Shown in pieces: positions 34,559 to 45,889 of a stretch of 64,000 bases of DNA. The DNA is from Daldinia sp. FL1419 (Eukaryota; Ascomycota; Sordariomycetes; Xylariales; Hypoxylaceae). The notes below the pieces were generated by a model. That model saw only the letters and a list, made by a program, of their open reading frames with translations, ran no database searches and was not told the DNA's origin. Every line of letters begins with the position of its first letter. Within the stretch, counting starts at the first letter, position 1. The translations under genes were made by a program, and so were the position numbers. The stretch lies in NCBI GenBank assembly GCA_025201765.1, contig MU623488.1:1-64000 (forward strand), in the 5' to 3' direction.

Positions 34559-37500
34559 TTAGATGTAAACGGACCTGCGGCGTTGATGCGCTTGTGGTTG
34601 GGGTTGGTAATGGCGTGTTGCCCCGTTCGTCTTTCCGTTTGGCGTAGAGTTTAGGTGCGATGTGGTCTGATACGAAGGTCCCTTGTAGCTGTTGCGTTTG
34701 ATAACTTCACCTACACCATCTCGAACTTCACGAGGTCCACTTATCTTTTGCCGGAGAACCTCAGTGCGCTTCTGTCGGCGATGTTCGCTTAGCCTGCGCT
34801 GCAAGTTTTGCGGTCTGTATTGCTCCAGTTTATCCTGCCAGTTAGGGAAGAGCCTGCGCCCTCGGTCGTCGACTCTTTTCTCGGTGCCCCAAGCACGGTG
34901 GGTCTGATGATCGGGGGCCGTAGATGGCCGATCTTCGGTCTCGTGGTCGCGGGAATTGCGACGGTTGTTCCACTCAAGACTGCTGTAGCTATCACGGTGT
35001 TTCATTACGCGGAGTCTGCCACTCGGTGTGCGCTTGACGGTGCGACGTTCTGGACTACGCTGGGTGGGGATTGTGTAATGATCCTCATCTTCAATGGGTA
35101 ATATAGCAAATGTACGTTTCATTCGCTCACTCAAGCTCCTACGACGAGCTGGACGATTGTCAATTGGGGGATATCTGTAAAGCTTATCCACTTCCGCTGG
35201 AACATCACGTGCCCAATCATCATCATAATCGTAGTCATAGTCCTCAAGGTCATCGTCGAACGCAGGCCGCCAGAATGGATGTAGTTTTGTCTCGTCAGGC
35301 GGTGGGTCTTCAGCCGTTGGATATTGTTGTCTTTTGGTGTCCCTATTCTTATCCAAGATCGGATTTTCCGCAGTTTCTCTCTTAATACCTCTCGAAAGAG
35401 ACAATGTCCGTGATAAGAAGCCAGATGGACGAACATTGTCAGTACTCTTGCGAAGACTAAAGGCACGGCGCACTAAGGAGGGCCGCTTTTGGGTCTCTTC
35501 GAAGTAATTGCCCAACATCTTTTCTTTTTCTGTGGCAGGCGTGAGCCCAGATGGTGTAGCTGGGATGAACTTGATTGCTGGAGGTTCGGGGGGAGCACGC
35601 GGGTTTCTAAGGGGCGAATCCACATCATCCATCGAAAATTGATGTTGGGGTGGTGTTGCAGGTACACTGTCGGGACCACTGGTTATAATCTTAGGGTTGT
35701 CTAAGATGTTTTCCGCTTCCGTGACATATTCCGGCTGGGCAGATTCTGATCCTTGTAACGCGTTTGCAGCGAGGACAGGATCCACGGGTTTCGACATATG
35801 ATGAACCATCAAAACAGATTTGTTTTGATGCGGGAAAATACTCACAGCCATTGCTTCCGAGATATCTGCCACGGAGTGAGTCCCGTTTGTCTCGACAGAC
35901 GCCTGGGAGAATGGAGTGTTGTGCGCTGTAAGGCGCTTGCCGAAGAACGGGTCTCCATTATTATCTAAAAGCGGTTTGTGGTCATGAACAGCGTCCTTGT
36001 GCGACTCGACGGATGGAGCCGGTTCAAGTTGTCTCTGATCGGGATGACTGCTCATATATTCGACGGGAGGTGCACGTTCCACTGTAACCTGAGGTAGTTG
36101 GCGTTGTTGCTGTTGTTGTTGTTGTTGTTGTTTGCTCTCCTGTTCTAGGAAAGCATCGTGCGCCTTCAGACTTTCTGCAGTCAACGATCCAGTTCGGGAA
36201 CCGGTTCTAGATCCATTCCTGCTAGTTGGAGCTGAAAGGGATGATCTACGTATAGGAACGATTGGGGGATAATCCATCGTTAATTCTTCCACTTGAACTG
36301 ACCCTTCTGATTCTGACATCGATCTGCCCCTTCGGGAAGGCCTGTTAAAATAAGGCGTCAAATCTTTCGCTTTGAAGCTTGACGGTGGTGCTGAACTAAG
36401 ACTATTGCTTCTCCTAGAGTGATGGCTACTCGTAGACCTAAGCGACGACGGACCGGTGGCCTTAATAGAAGCTTTGCGGTCAGGAATGACCACTACAGGA
36501 ATCCCCCCATTCTTCCATACTTCCCGACGGGCTTTGCGACTAGCAATAGAGTTGACTGTACCCGTGGATGTAAGACTTTCTGACCGGACAGTACCATCAA
36601 CCATTCTCCTCGCTGCGCTTGCACGCTGGGAGATTTCCGCCTGGCGAAGCGACGTATTTAATGACGTGTTTGCCGAAGAGCTTGACGGAGAAACCTCAGA
36701 GCTAGAATCTCTGAGGGCCGGCTGCTTCCTAACATGTCGCAACGTTTTCCGCATCTGAGGAGGCGTTTCAACTAAAATAGCTTCCACGACCGTAGAAACC
36801 GTAGACTTTGAGGACATGCCAGAGGACCGCCTAACATCGGTACTCACCGAAGACTCGGAAGTAGATGGTACGGTCCAACCCTTACCCTTGTTTGCAAATT
36901 CAGGAGATGGTGACGGATGCGCGTGTAGTCGATCCGACAAGGACATCGACCTTAGTGCCCTAGTTGCGTTGGTCGGAGTTACCGTCACGTCCTCGACCAC
37001 CTCTGGTTTTTGACCATTAACTCCGGCTTGAGCACGTCGTTTCTCCACTATGAGATTCCCGTGTTTATGGTCCCATTCCTGTTCGTTCGGGCTAGTGGAT
37101 CCCCATTCACCATCAAAAGCAGAAAATTCCCCTTTCGTCTTTGGCGTCAGATTTTCATCAGATTCCAAACCCAGTCCTAATCCTATATCCTGCCCTTTCT
37201 TCTGCCGTGCGTCAATCAAGCGTCTTGCTACAATCTGGGCCGCCTTGGTCGAAGATAGTACCGCTCGGGGTGTTGACTTGTCATCTTCCTCTGAGGAATC
37301 TAAGTTCTCTTGTGCCGTTGTGAAAGACCCCGTCCGGGAATCTGTGGCCTTGGATGGAATGCGATCTGCTAAGATAGGGCGTGGAGGTCTTGATCGACGC
37401 TCGGCTTGGGGAGGAGTGACGTCTGGAGTAGGCGGGCTCGCTTGATATGGTGGAGTTCTTGGTGTCGTACTCACGGAGACATTTGCAGCATTTTGCACAG

Positions 37501-37939
37501 GAGTGCTGACATAGGTTGGACTCGAGGGTCGGATCGAATGATTTTCAGATGAGGTACGCGAATGCGCCGGTGGGGTAGGAGGGAGGACTGGTCCAAGCCC
37601 AGGCGCTTTGACGCTGGGGCTCTCGTCGTGGCCCGGGTTTGATGGAGTAGATAATCCTTCTACTTCTGCATTTATGTACGACTCTGGGGTCGACGTTGAA
37701 TCGATAGACAAGTCACGAGAATGTCGATTCCTAGCCGTCGATTCGGGCCGACCACCTCTAGGATGTGGGAGAACCTTATGTTTCTTGAATGCTCGCTCAC
37801 TAGGCTTACCGAGGGTAGGACGATCGGACAGAGGCTCAAAATAGAGATTTGTCGACGCCGGAGGCGAGACGGTTTTGGTAGAAGCGAGCATTGTTGAGTG
37901 GGAGAGCAGGCTATCTATCGCTGTTACCGACTCTCGCAA
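34559..37939 (-). CDS. Large Ser/Pro-rich disordered protein, 1126 aa
   Basis: One uninterrupted frame with no intron needed. Not recognised by name, and no enzymatic domain or membrane segment seen. The composition is Ser/Thr/Pro/Arg rich with many SP/TP sites, suggesting a phosphorylated scaffold or nuclear/cytoskeletal regulator; that is inference. Landmarks: HSRDLSIDSTSTPES near residue 75, TKAAQIVARRLIDARQKKGQ near 230, a Q10 tract near 605 (CAA/CAG codons, 36106-36135), an acidic-aromatic stretch DDDLEDYDYDYDDDWARDVP near 905 and a basic C-terminus with RRRSLSERMKRTF and QPQAHQRRRSVYI. The start could be Met1 or Met17 (MLASTKTVSPPAS). The long clean frame and patterned conservation-like blocks make it a real gene. 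Confidence 0.85.
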   Translation of the reverse strand: MRESVTAIDSLLSHSTMLASTKTVSPPASTNLYFEPLSDRPTLGKPSERAFKKHKVLPHPRGGRPESTARNRHSRDLSIDSTSTPESYINAEVEGLSTPSNPGHDESPSVKAPGLGPVLPPTPPAHSRTSSENHSIRPSSPTYVSTPVQNAANVSVSTTPRTPPYQASPPTPDVTPPQAERRSRPPRPILADRIPSKATDSRTGSFTTAQENLDSSEEDDKSTPRAVLSSTKAAQIVARRLIDARQKKGQDIGLGLGLESDENLTPKTKGEFSAFDGEWGSTSPNEQEWDHKHGNLIVEKRRAQAGVNGQKPEVVEDVTVTPTNATRALRSMSLSDRLHAHPSPSPEFANKGKGWTVPSTSESSVSTDVRRSSGMSSKSTVSTVVEAILVETPPQMRKTLRHVRKQPALRDSSSEVSPSSSSANTSLNTSLRQAEISQRASAARRMVDGTVRSESLTSTGTVNSIASRKARREVWKNGGIPVVVIPDRKASIKATGPSSLRSTSSHHSRRSNSLSSAPPSSFKAKDLTPYFNRPSRRGRSMSESEGSVQVEELTMDYPPIVPIRRSSLSAPTSRNGSRTGSRTGSLTAESLKAHDAFLEQESKQQQQQQQQQRQLPQVTVERAPPVEYMSSHPDQRQLEPAPSVESHKDAVHDHKPLLDNNGDPFFGKRLTAHNTPFSQASVETNGTHSVADISEAMAVSIFPHQNKSVLMVHHMSKPVDPVLAANALQGSESAQPEYVTEAENILDNPKIITSGPDSVPATPPQHQFSMDDVDSPLRNPRAPPEPPAIKFIPATPSGLTPATEKEKMLGNYFEETQKRPSLVRRAFSLRKSTDNVRPSGFLSRTLSLSRGIKRETAENPILDKNRDTKRQQYPTAEDPPPDETKLHPFWRPAFDDDLEDYDYDYDDDWARDVPAEVDKLYRYPPIDNRPARRRSLSERMKRTFAILPIEDEDHYTIPTQRSPERRTVKRTPSGRLRVMKHRDSYSSLEWNNRRNSRDHETEDRPSTAPDHQTHRAWGTEKRVDDRGRRLFPNWQDKLEQYRPQNLQRRLSEHRRQKRTEVLRQKISGPREVRDGVGEVIKRNSYKGPSYQTTSHLNSTPNGKTNGATRHYQPQPQAHQRRRSVYI

Positions 37940-40900
37940 GTCTACTTAACGAGGTTGCACTAAAGCAGTCTTATCCTTCTCATCGTAAAAAAATTAGATG
38001 GTTCGGGGCTAAGTAGGGTACGTTATTTTTTCTTTTTTGTAAAAATTGAGCTTGCGACGCGTCTCCGAAGCCCTTTTGAAGGTTGACTCTCTATGCTTCT
38101 CTGCAAGCCCCCTACGCGATGCAGAAGCAGGCAACTCTTGCGGTCCCTAGAAAAGGTCGACCTGCCTGACTCCTGATAAAAATGTACTGTGCCGATTATT
38201 GGACCACTCACAGTGATCGGAACTGGGTTGGAGACCTGATCGAAAGTTAAATCCTTACTATGGTAAGTCCTTGCAGCGCATGGCACAAAAAGCAAGGTAT
38301 CTTAAACACGGATCATTGGATGATATTTTTGGGAAGCATAAAAGAAGGAGTAGAGATATATGAAGAAATATATGAGGAATGATACGACTTGCGACACCAA
38401 CAATATTGTTGAAATTACGGGAGGTACCGATTCTGTGTATAGGTATTATGTGCAATGCATGTAATGTGTGTAATGGCAATCAAGGGAATCTTGGGAATCT
38501 TGGGAACGGTAAAGAGAGAAGGGTTGCGCAAAAGTAACTATTAGAGAAAAAAAAAAGGCGTATGTATGAAAATGGGTTCCATCCAATATGAATGGGTGTA
38601 TGGATATGGATGTACGTATATTACATGTGTAGATGTACGTACGCACATGTAATGTAATGTATGTAATGTCAGGTAGCCAGGTACTTGTTCGGCGGCTACA
38701 GACTTGAATTAGTATAAAACGACTTTTAATTGAGTGCAGGCAGTGGTGGAAGGTGGATGATGGACTGATGGACGATGTCGGGAGACCCTTTCGCAGTTTC
38801 CCAGCTTTTTTGCTCCCAATCTTCCCACCTTACTTGCCTGCCTAGTGTTTAGTGTATGTAGTGTAGTGTCCAGTGACAGGCAAGATATAGGCAGGTAGGG
38901 CAGGTAGAAGGGAGTGGGCTCGGTGGGTTTTGAGGGAACTAACGTCAGAGAAATTTGGTTAACCTTTCCCGCCCTACCTACCTGCACGGCCCTACTTGTT
39001 CACCAAGCCTATTAACGCCCGTTGACGCCTATGTACCTCCTGCTTGTTCTCAGATTGATTTCGGAGGTCGGGGGCTGGGAAAGCAGCCCCATCTAACCTT
39101 AATCGGCTACCCTAGTCCTAGAAACTTTCGCTAGCTTGTGCTACACAACGTCAAGCGTACATGTATGATACAAGCATTCAATTGATAACTTCCCGGATAG
39201 GCGTAGTCAATTCACGATTATTGACGGAGGTATGTACAATGTGTCCTACAATCTCTTCTGTTCTTCGCTGGGGCATCGGGGAGCACACGCGATCCCCGCC
39301 AATAGCGCAATCGACTTGGAAAATAATATGGGACAATACCTAAGTACTCCTCAATGTGCACTAAGTAGTGTACATTCCATTTCCATACTGTACTTACCGT
39401 AGGTAGGTACCTAGTACCAACTTTTGGAACTAGACCTCGACATCTCCAGCTACGATTTCTTCTGGGTCCGGCTAGTTACATCAAGATCCATGAATATTCC
39501 GCAAAGGATCCGCCAAGTCTTTTAAATCTCTATATCTCAGAGTGGCGCGCGTCGTCAACTGTACAACGAAGAGAGATGATCGGATTGCTTCCAGCCACCT
39601 GCGCACTTACGAAGACGAGAAACGAAGTAGGGGGTAGGTTACGTTGTATCCATGTGGAAGGTGTTCTTCATCTGTCGTGCTTGTTCCTAATCTGCACCTC
39701 TGGGACAAATGAGCTTCTTGAACTGCACAAGGCTGTTCGGCCTCATGCTAGACCTGCTTAGCCTGCAGCTCACCCAAAACGAATCAAAGCCCGCGACACC
39801 GGTCACCCTAGGCCGACGTGCGACTTCGCCGTAGTCTGAGTCCTAACATGGTCAAAGCCCGGGTTGGCATTTCCACACTTCTCAGAGTAGCGAGTGAGAG
39901 GCGAGAATGCGACGTTCTAGGCGCGTATCGGAACCACATGGCCCATTCCCCCTAATCTATCCAAATCGCGGCAAGATTTAATAATGTACGATAGTCATAA
40001 TCGAATAGGAAGAACCACAGAATATCACGATGACGAAATCCCCAAGACTGTAGGAACGTCGGAAAAATAAATGACAAGCCGTTGCTCTCAGCCATGCCCC
40101 CTAGGCAGTTAGCTTCGACCGGAACTCGAGGTCGCAGAGTCGAGACCGCATATTTAATTCACCAAACCCTATCCAGAAAGAAAATGTTTACTGTTGTGCA
40201 AAGGAGGACGTAGTAGTGTGGGGGGCAAACGCCCCATTTCACGATCGAGACGATTCATATTAAGAAGCGCAAATCGAGCTGAAGGAATACAATTTAAAAA
40301 GAAGTCATGCAAGTTGGGTTTGAAACAAACTCTCAACCTCTCAACCTCCTTGCTTATCATACAGATACTTATACTAAAGACGCGCAGACATAAAAATCAT
40401 TATATTCTTATCTTGATACTACCTATACCTCCGGGGCTTATAACGTCGGCCGGGGAGGGGGAACAGCCGACCCGGCAGTTAATAATAAAAAGGAAAAAGG
40501 GAAAAAAATTACTTGGCTATCTCTTTACCAAGCTCGTTTAGTCTGCCACGTGGGATTGCCATTTTTGGTCTCTTACACGGAGAAGAGACAACCGCAATTC
40601 ACGATCGGAAACCTATACAAAAACAGCTAGCTACTTAATTGCCCATCTAGCATCTAGCTAATAAATTACATTGACCTGCCTCGGTAGCTTATATGCGTGT
40701 TATATTCATCATCATATCGAAGATGTTTATAATACAGTAGGAGGAAATTATACCGAGTATCATGGCGCAAGATCTTACCTAGTCGGTATACTCAGGTCAA
40801 CGAGATCTTGGCCACTGAGGCTTTATCTAATGATCCCCCGCATCCAGGTACGATGTCATCAGCACATTGCGGACAATTCCGACTACTTACCTAACAAGAA

Positions 40901-41207
40901 ATAGTTTGATGACATCTCTTCTATGCAAGTCGAGCATCAACATCCAGTTGAGATGGGTCTCCGCGCAGCAACTCGCTCCCAGTGGACAGGAGTCGCTAAT
41001 GATAAGCCTGTTCATTCCCTTAGTCCAAGATTTGTTGTCATTGCAGAATTGATAACAGCCTTCTACCAATCCGAATGGAAGAAGACCGCTCTCTCAGTAA
41101 GCTGGGGAGGTGTATATAATCGTAGGATGCTACCATTACGTTAATAGAATAGAATTGGAGGCCTTCCTCCATACATCGACTTTTTAGGGGAAATTTTCGC
41201 TTCTATA
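37940..41207. other. Intergenic, gene-poor
   Basis: No credible gene over 3.2 kb. Repeated ATGTAATGT and GTACGTA words occur near 38450-38670, and many CCTACC/GGTAGG tracts near 38870-38990 and 39395. Open frames are short and without domains. Confidence 0.55.
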
Positions 41208-42759
41208 ATGTTAGCAGCTCTCGTTTTTCTTAATTGTGTAGCTTTTGCTGCCACTCATGAGGATCAAAAAATTCTATCCGGTCCACATAAGTCCCTATGG
41301 TACAATATTATACCAGGAGATGGTGGGACTCAGGTTAGACTATGAAGCAGGAAAATAATATGTTGGTTAACTAACGGTCTATATAGGCTGACTCGGTATT
41401 CTCCGGAATATCTACGTTTGGCCGTCTACCGTACCAACCCTGCCTCGGTCATGAAGAGATTAATTACGATTTAGCATTCATCGGTTCGTCCAATCCCTTA
41501 GGACAACAGCCATTTCTCTAGCTGACGAGGCAAAAAAGGAGCACCTTTCGATACCGGTACCTCATACCGCCCTGGTGCTCGATTTGGACCCTCTGGCATT
41601 CGTCAAGGATCGCGACGTCTTAACCTCTAGTGACGTTCCACTTATACCAACGTTGCTATACTCGTCTAATATACTAACTGATGATAAGCGGTGGATATAA
41701 CGTTCCTCTCGATACTAACCCCTTTAACGGGTGGGCGAAAGTTCTCGACTGCGGAGATATCCCAGTAACATCGTATGGCCAAATCTCTCTACCCCTTGAA
41801 CGTGTCCCTACGCATAATACTAACCAATTCATAGTTACGATAACACATGGGCTCTCAAACAAATCGAAGAGGGTCACTATAATATTATATCCCGAGCCCC
41901 TAAAACGGCTGCCGAAAAGCCCGGGCCATCTAAAAAGGGGAAGACTCTGCCACGAGTCATCACTCTCGGTGGTGACCACACCATCACTCTCCCCTTACTT
42001 CGCTCAATTAATCGAGCATACGGTCCTGTTTCCGTCATCCACTTCGACAGCCATTTAGATACCTGTAAGGGCCTTGCCCCTTTATTGTCACTCAATCATC
42101 CAACCATTTGTCTAACATACAACTCTCCGCAACTCACAAATAGGGCGTCCCAAAGTCTTCGGCGGTTCTCCATCTGAAGTCGCAAGCATCAATCACGGGA
42201 CGTACTTCTACCACGCGGCCAGCGAGGGCCTACTAGCCAACGACACCAACATCCACGCAGGCATCCGGACTACTCTCAGCGGTCCCAGCGACTACGAGAA
42301 CGACGGGTACTGCGGCTTCCAGATCGTCGAGGCCCGCGAGATCGACACCATCGGCGCCGAGGGCATCATCAAGAAGATCGTCGAGCGCGTCGGGACTACT
42401 AACCCGGTGTACCTCTCCCTCGATATCGACACCCTGGACCCGGCGTTCGCGCCGGCGACCGGGACCCCGGAAACAGGAGGGTGGAGCACGAGGGAGCTGC
42501 GCACGATTTTGAGGGGCTTGGAGCACGTCAATCTGATTGCGGCGGATATTGTGGAGGTCGCTGTAAGTTCTATCGTCCAGCGTGCTCTGACATATGGTGT
42601 TTGCTTACTGGAACTGTGGCGATGTAGCCCGCGTATGATACGAATGCCGAGCACACTACGATGGCGGCCGCCGACGCTTTGTACGAGATTATGAGCGTGA
42701 TGCTCAAGAAAGGACCGCTGAGTAACATGGTATCTTCGGGTTCCGGCGAAGACCTATAA
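41208..42759 (+). CDS. Agmatinase/ureohydrolase with signal peptide, 392 aa, seven exons
   Basis: Mn-dependent ureohydrolase of the arginase/agmatinase family; it would release urea from agmatine or a related guanidino compound. Exons: 41208-41333, 41387-41483, 41539-41629, 41689-41772, 41835-42064, 42144-42562 and 42628-42759; all phases close. The N-terminus [20 protein letters not shown] is a signal peptide, so the enzyme is probably extracellular or vacuolar. Metal ligands are present: GGDHTITLP (His), HFDSHLDTW (Asp-x-His-x-Asp) and [19 protein letters not shown] (Asp-x-Asp plus the ureohydrolase signature). Other family blocks are [20 protein letters not shown] and [11 protein letters not shown]. 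Exons 1-5 use mixed third positions, while exon 6 from about 42180 is strikingly G/C-ending; see findings. Substrate assignment (agmatine versus arginine or other) is by resemblance only. Confidence 0.92.
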
Positions 42760-43739
42760 GCTTCGCGGTATGTCACCGTGGGCGCTGAGTAGAGAGGGGA
42801 CTGTCTCGGGTGGTCTGGGGTATTATTGTTTAGCTCGAGCTGTCCTTAAGGAGAGGGGGGTCTGCCACGGAGGTACCTATTACCCATGATAATTTGTATC
42901 TTGTAGAGCTGGTACCAAGTCAGTTTGTTCGCAGCTAAAGCGCACGCAGTCCAAGTGAGCACATAAAATAAGCCCACGACGCACCCAGGCAAACATCTAT
43001 GCGCATCCGTAGAAAGCTTATATGTACCTAATAAGAGCACATATCCTATTGATCTACGGTGCCATTTGATACCATCTAGTACAGCGGGTTAATCGCTGAA
43101 TACCTATTCAGGGCACATATGAACTGAGACATCTATGCTCGGATTTAAGGGAAAGGGGGGGAAATTTTTGGTTATTTTACCATTTTGATTAACTTCTTAC
43201 CATCCGACCACACTTGTCACAAGGCCGATGAATTTTCCCCTAGTGACTTTTTTTTGTTCCTTGTTTATCAAGAGGTTTTTTTTTTTCTTTTTTTAAAAAA
43301 AAACAAAAAGCAAGGAGAAAAAACAGTAAACGCAGACAGCCCGGGACATGCGTATTGTTTATTATATTTTCCCAGCTCGGCACCATTGGGAAGATTGAAG
43401 GGGCGAAGAGTAAAAACAACAAGCTACGAGGAACTTCAGCTTATTTTACAGTCCACGGTATGTTTCAATGGGTTTGTTGTATGTGTTAATGGAATGAATT
43501 GTCCGTCTAATGCCGTCTATTGTGATCAGTTGTTTACAATGATAGTGATAATAGAATACCGAAATGTATGTGACAAGAAGTAACCAGATTCGCCTGAATA
43601 GGTCAGAAGGGTATCTCACGCCCAAGATTGTCTAACTTTTCTCCCAAATGGTTCCCAATCCCAGATCCATCTATGCGTCTAATATGCCTTGGCTGCTGAC
43701 TCGATGTAGGTAATCCAAAGACGGGCCCGATAGCACCTC
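42760..43739. other. Intergenic, nothing recognised
   Basis: It contains a T/A homopolymer-rich patch at 43250-43325. No coding feature. Confidence 0.6.
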
Positions 43740-43976
43740 TTAGTTCTGACCTCCGGTTCTCGACGATGGGATAGCTGGACATGCCTGTATCATGACAGCG
43801 CCCGGTGTGAACACATATCCAGGACAGCCTTCTTCTTGTTCCAGGACGAGGGTTCTGACCCAGATGACGCCGCTGTCACGGGCGAATCCCCGGCCTACGA
43901 GGGGGTCGCATCGCTGAAATTGGGCCCCGTGTACCCTGTTGTGTCTAGCGCAGATGTATAGTTGGATTTGACACAT
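43740..43976 (-). CDS. Small Cys-containing hypothetical protein, 78 aa
   Basis: Minus-strand frame beginning MCQIQLYICARHNRVHGAQF and containing CDPLVGRG, VIWVRTLVLEQEEGCPGY and FTPGAVMIQACPA, ending SSRTGGQN. Five cysteines are spaced along the chain. Small fungal proteins that open with MCxxxLYxC and contain GCPG-like motifs are common, but I cannot name this one. A well-formed intron lies immediately upstream in the leader (44057-43990): donor GTATGAG, branch GCTAACAC and acceptor CCCAG, ending 13 nt before the ATG. That splice context is the main support for a real transcribed gene. No signal peptide; function unknown. Confidence 0.5.
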   Translation of the reverse strand: MCQIQLYICARHNRVHGAQFQRCDPLVGRGFARDSGVIWVRTLVLEQEEGCPGYVFTPGAVMIQACPAIPSSRTGGQN

Positions 43977-44057
43977 TTCGATTCAGCCTCTGGGGGTTTG
44001 TGTTAGCAACAAGGTCATTGATCAGCCATTGTATGGAAAGAGTCGATATACTCATAC

Positions 44058-45132
44058 CTTTTCGTGGTCCTGGAAGCTCTGACGTTATGCTTTAAGGATA
44101 ATGGAACACCAATTGACGTATCGCAAGTGTTTATTACCTATGGGTAGAAAGCAATTGGACTTGAGCTGATGCTGCTTGACAGTGGTGCTTGACAATAGTG
44201 CTTTGTGAGTATCAAGAGCAGGATATCTTGTGAAAGCTGCTCATAAGAAAAGAGAACGGATGGATTATCTCCATGATGCCCCGATAATTATACTCCTCGA
44301 GCAGCAATGTACGAATAGCATACCCTTCAATCACAAATTCTACACGTCAGGAAGAAACTCAGGGCCGCTAGTAAAGGGAAGTGGCCATTGACAGGTACTC
44401 GTGACTATCGCCATTCCCAAAAGGGAAGTTATCGAGTGCACATTGTAGTTACGTGTGGTCTCCTATATCGACTTTACTGTCACGCTAACCCATAAAGGGG
44501 GGAGGTTTGTTTCTTCCCACTGTGGAATCATTTTATATACCCATACAATCACTACGAAATACCCGCATTACCTATTACATACCTTACTCACGTACCATCA
44601 AGTTGCCTAATTCGGTATTGCAACTTCTGAACATTTCCCCAACAGTGTCAGATCGCTCCCAACCAGCTGGGACTCGGGGCCCACTTGACGATGTTTTCAT
44701 CTTCGTGGCCTGAGTCGGAACCAAAGGCTTTCAGCCTCATTTGCGAGTGCTACCTACCAATTGCTTCTTCGTTGTAGGCTATTGTGAAAAACAAAATAGA
44801 ATAAATAAAATAAAATAAAAATAATTGTCGCAGGGGATAGTCTGCATATCCACCTACTTAACGTCAAGGACTAATCGGGGACCCTATGGTTGTCGCCATA
44901 CACAGAGTGACCGCCAGGCCATAGAGGTATTGAACTGAGAATACCTGACCTTCTAATAAACCCTTATAAGGGCGTGTAGCGGCTCTTATATACCTAGGTA
45001 GGTACTCGATACACCCCTGTGACCACTCCATACCCACTTATTTTCCTGACGCCTAAGGTATGTTGGATATATCCACTGTTTACAGATTGCCAAGGTATCG
45101 ATATGGCGGCGCGACTTCATTATCGATTACCC
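44058..45132. other. Intergenic, nothing recognised
   Basis: AAAAT repeats at about 44793-44823, and TACCTAGGTA at 44991-45000, 133 bp upstream of the tRNA gene. No coding frame supported. Confidence 0.6.
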
Positions 45133-45204
45133 GGCATCAGTGGTTTAGTGGTAAAATCCATCGTTGCCATCGATGGGCCCCGCGTTCGATTCGCGGCTGA
45201 TGCA
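45133..45204 (+). tRNA. tRNA-Gly (GCC)
   Basis: A full cloverleaf can be drawn. Acceptor GCATCAG pairs with CTGATGC (7 bp), followed by discriminator A. The A-box-like TGGTTTAGTGG lies in the D arm. The anticodon stem CATCG/CGATG encloses loop TTGCCAT, with anticodon GCC at 45166-45168. The T arm is CCGCG-TTCGATT-CGCGG. No intron. Confidence 0.97.
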
Positions 45205-45207
45205 TTG

Positions 45208-45220
45208 CTTTTCCTTTTTG
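45208..45220 (+). terminator. RNA polymerase III terminator
   Basis: T-rich TTTTCCTTTTT immediately downstream of the tRNA 3' end, as expected for Pol III termination. Confidence 0.75.
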
Positions 45221-45889
45221 CAATTTTCTTGGAATTTTCTCCCTCCTTTTTGCGGCAACTACGTTGGTCCTATTCCAGTACTGCAGTTGTCCCCATGTGT
45301 TTGTTTCCATATACGCATATTGGAAAAATACAATTAGACGTCATCATAAAGGTGTCTCATCCCTCAGGACGCGATCTGTACTAGTTCTTTCGTTGATAAC
45401 TGCCTTGTAAAGAGCCCGGTAGATGTGGGCATAATACCCCTGATTTCGGGATACTATACTAGGTAAAGAGATACTGTTGATTTCCTCCGCAAATCCACGA
45501 TAGGCTGCTGCTGGGATTTTGGAATGGCTCTAGTTGTGCAGCTATCCTATCTAAGTTTAACAAGGAATATATTTCTGAATACCTGGGTATCTAGCTTGTT
45601 AGGAATCCCGATTTTGGAATCGGATATTAATTAGTTTTTAAATATCAGGCATGTCTGTTCTGTGTCCGCCTGTATGCTTCCTATTTCGTCAAGTTATAAG
45701 TTAACTATATGTGTAGTCGGATTTGTGTAACGACATCAGAGCTGAATATAGAGATTGACGTCACAGAGCATCATGTCAGCTCTTGCTGATTTTTCAATAT
45801 ATATCCCCACTATCTTGCGTACCATACCGTAACTTGAGGGAATTTTTAATCTCATTATACTATCGTATGTATTAAGTCTACCAATCCAG
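45221..45889. other. Intergenic, nothing recognised
   Basis: No gene. A palindromic CRE, TGACGTCA, occurs at 45756-45763, upstream of the HET relic. Confidence 0.6.

Noticed and set aside
45019..45384. 121-codon open frame covering the tRNA-Gly
   Set aside because: It runs straight through the cloverleaf and Pol III terminator; no domain, and the tRNA explains the sequence.
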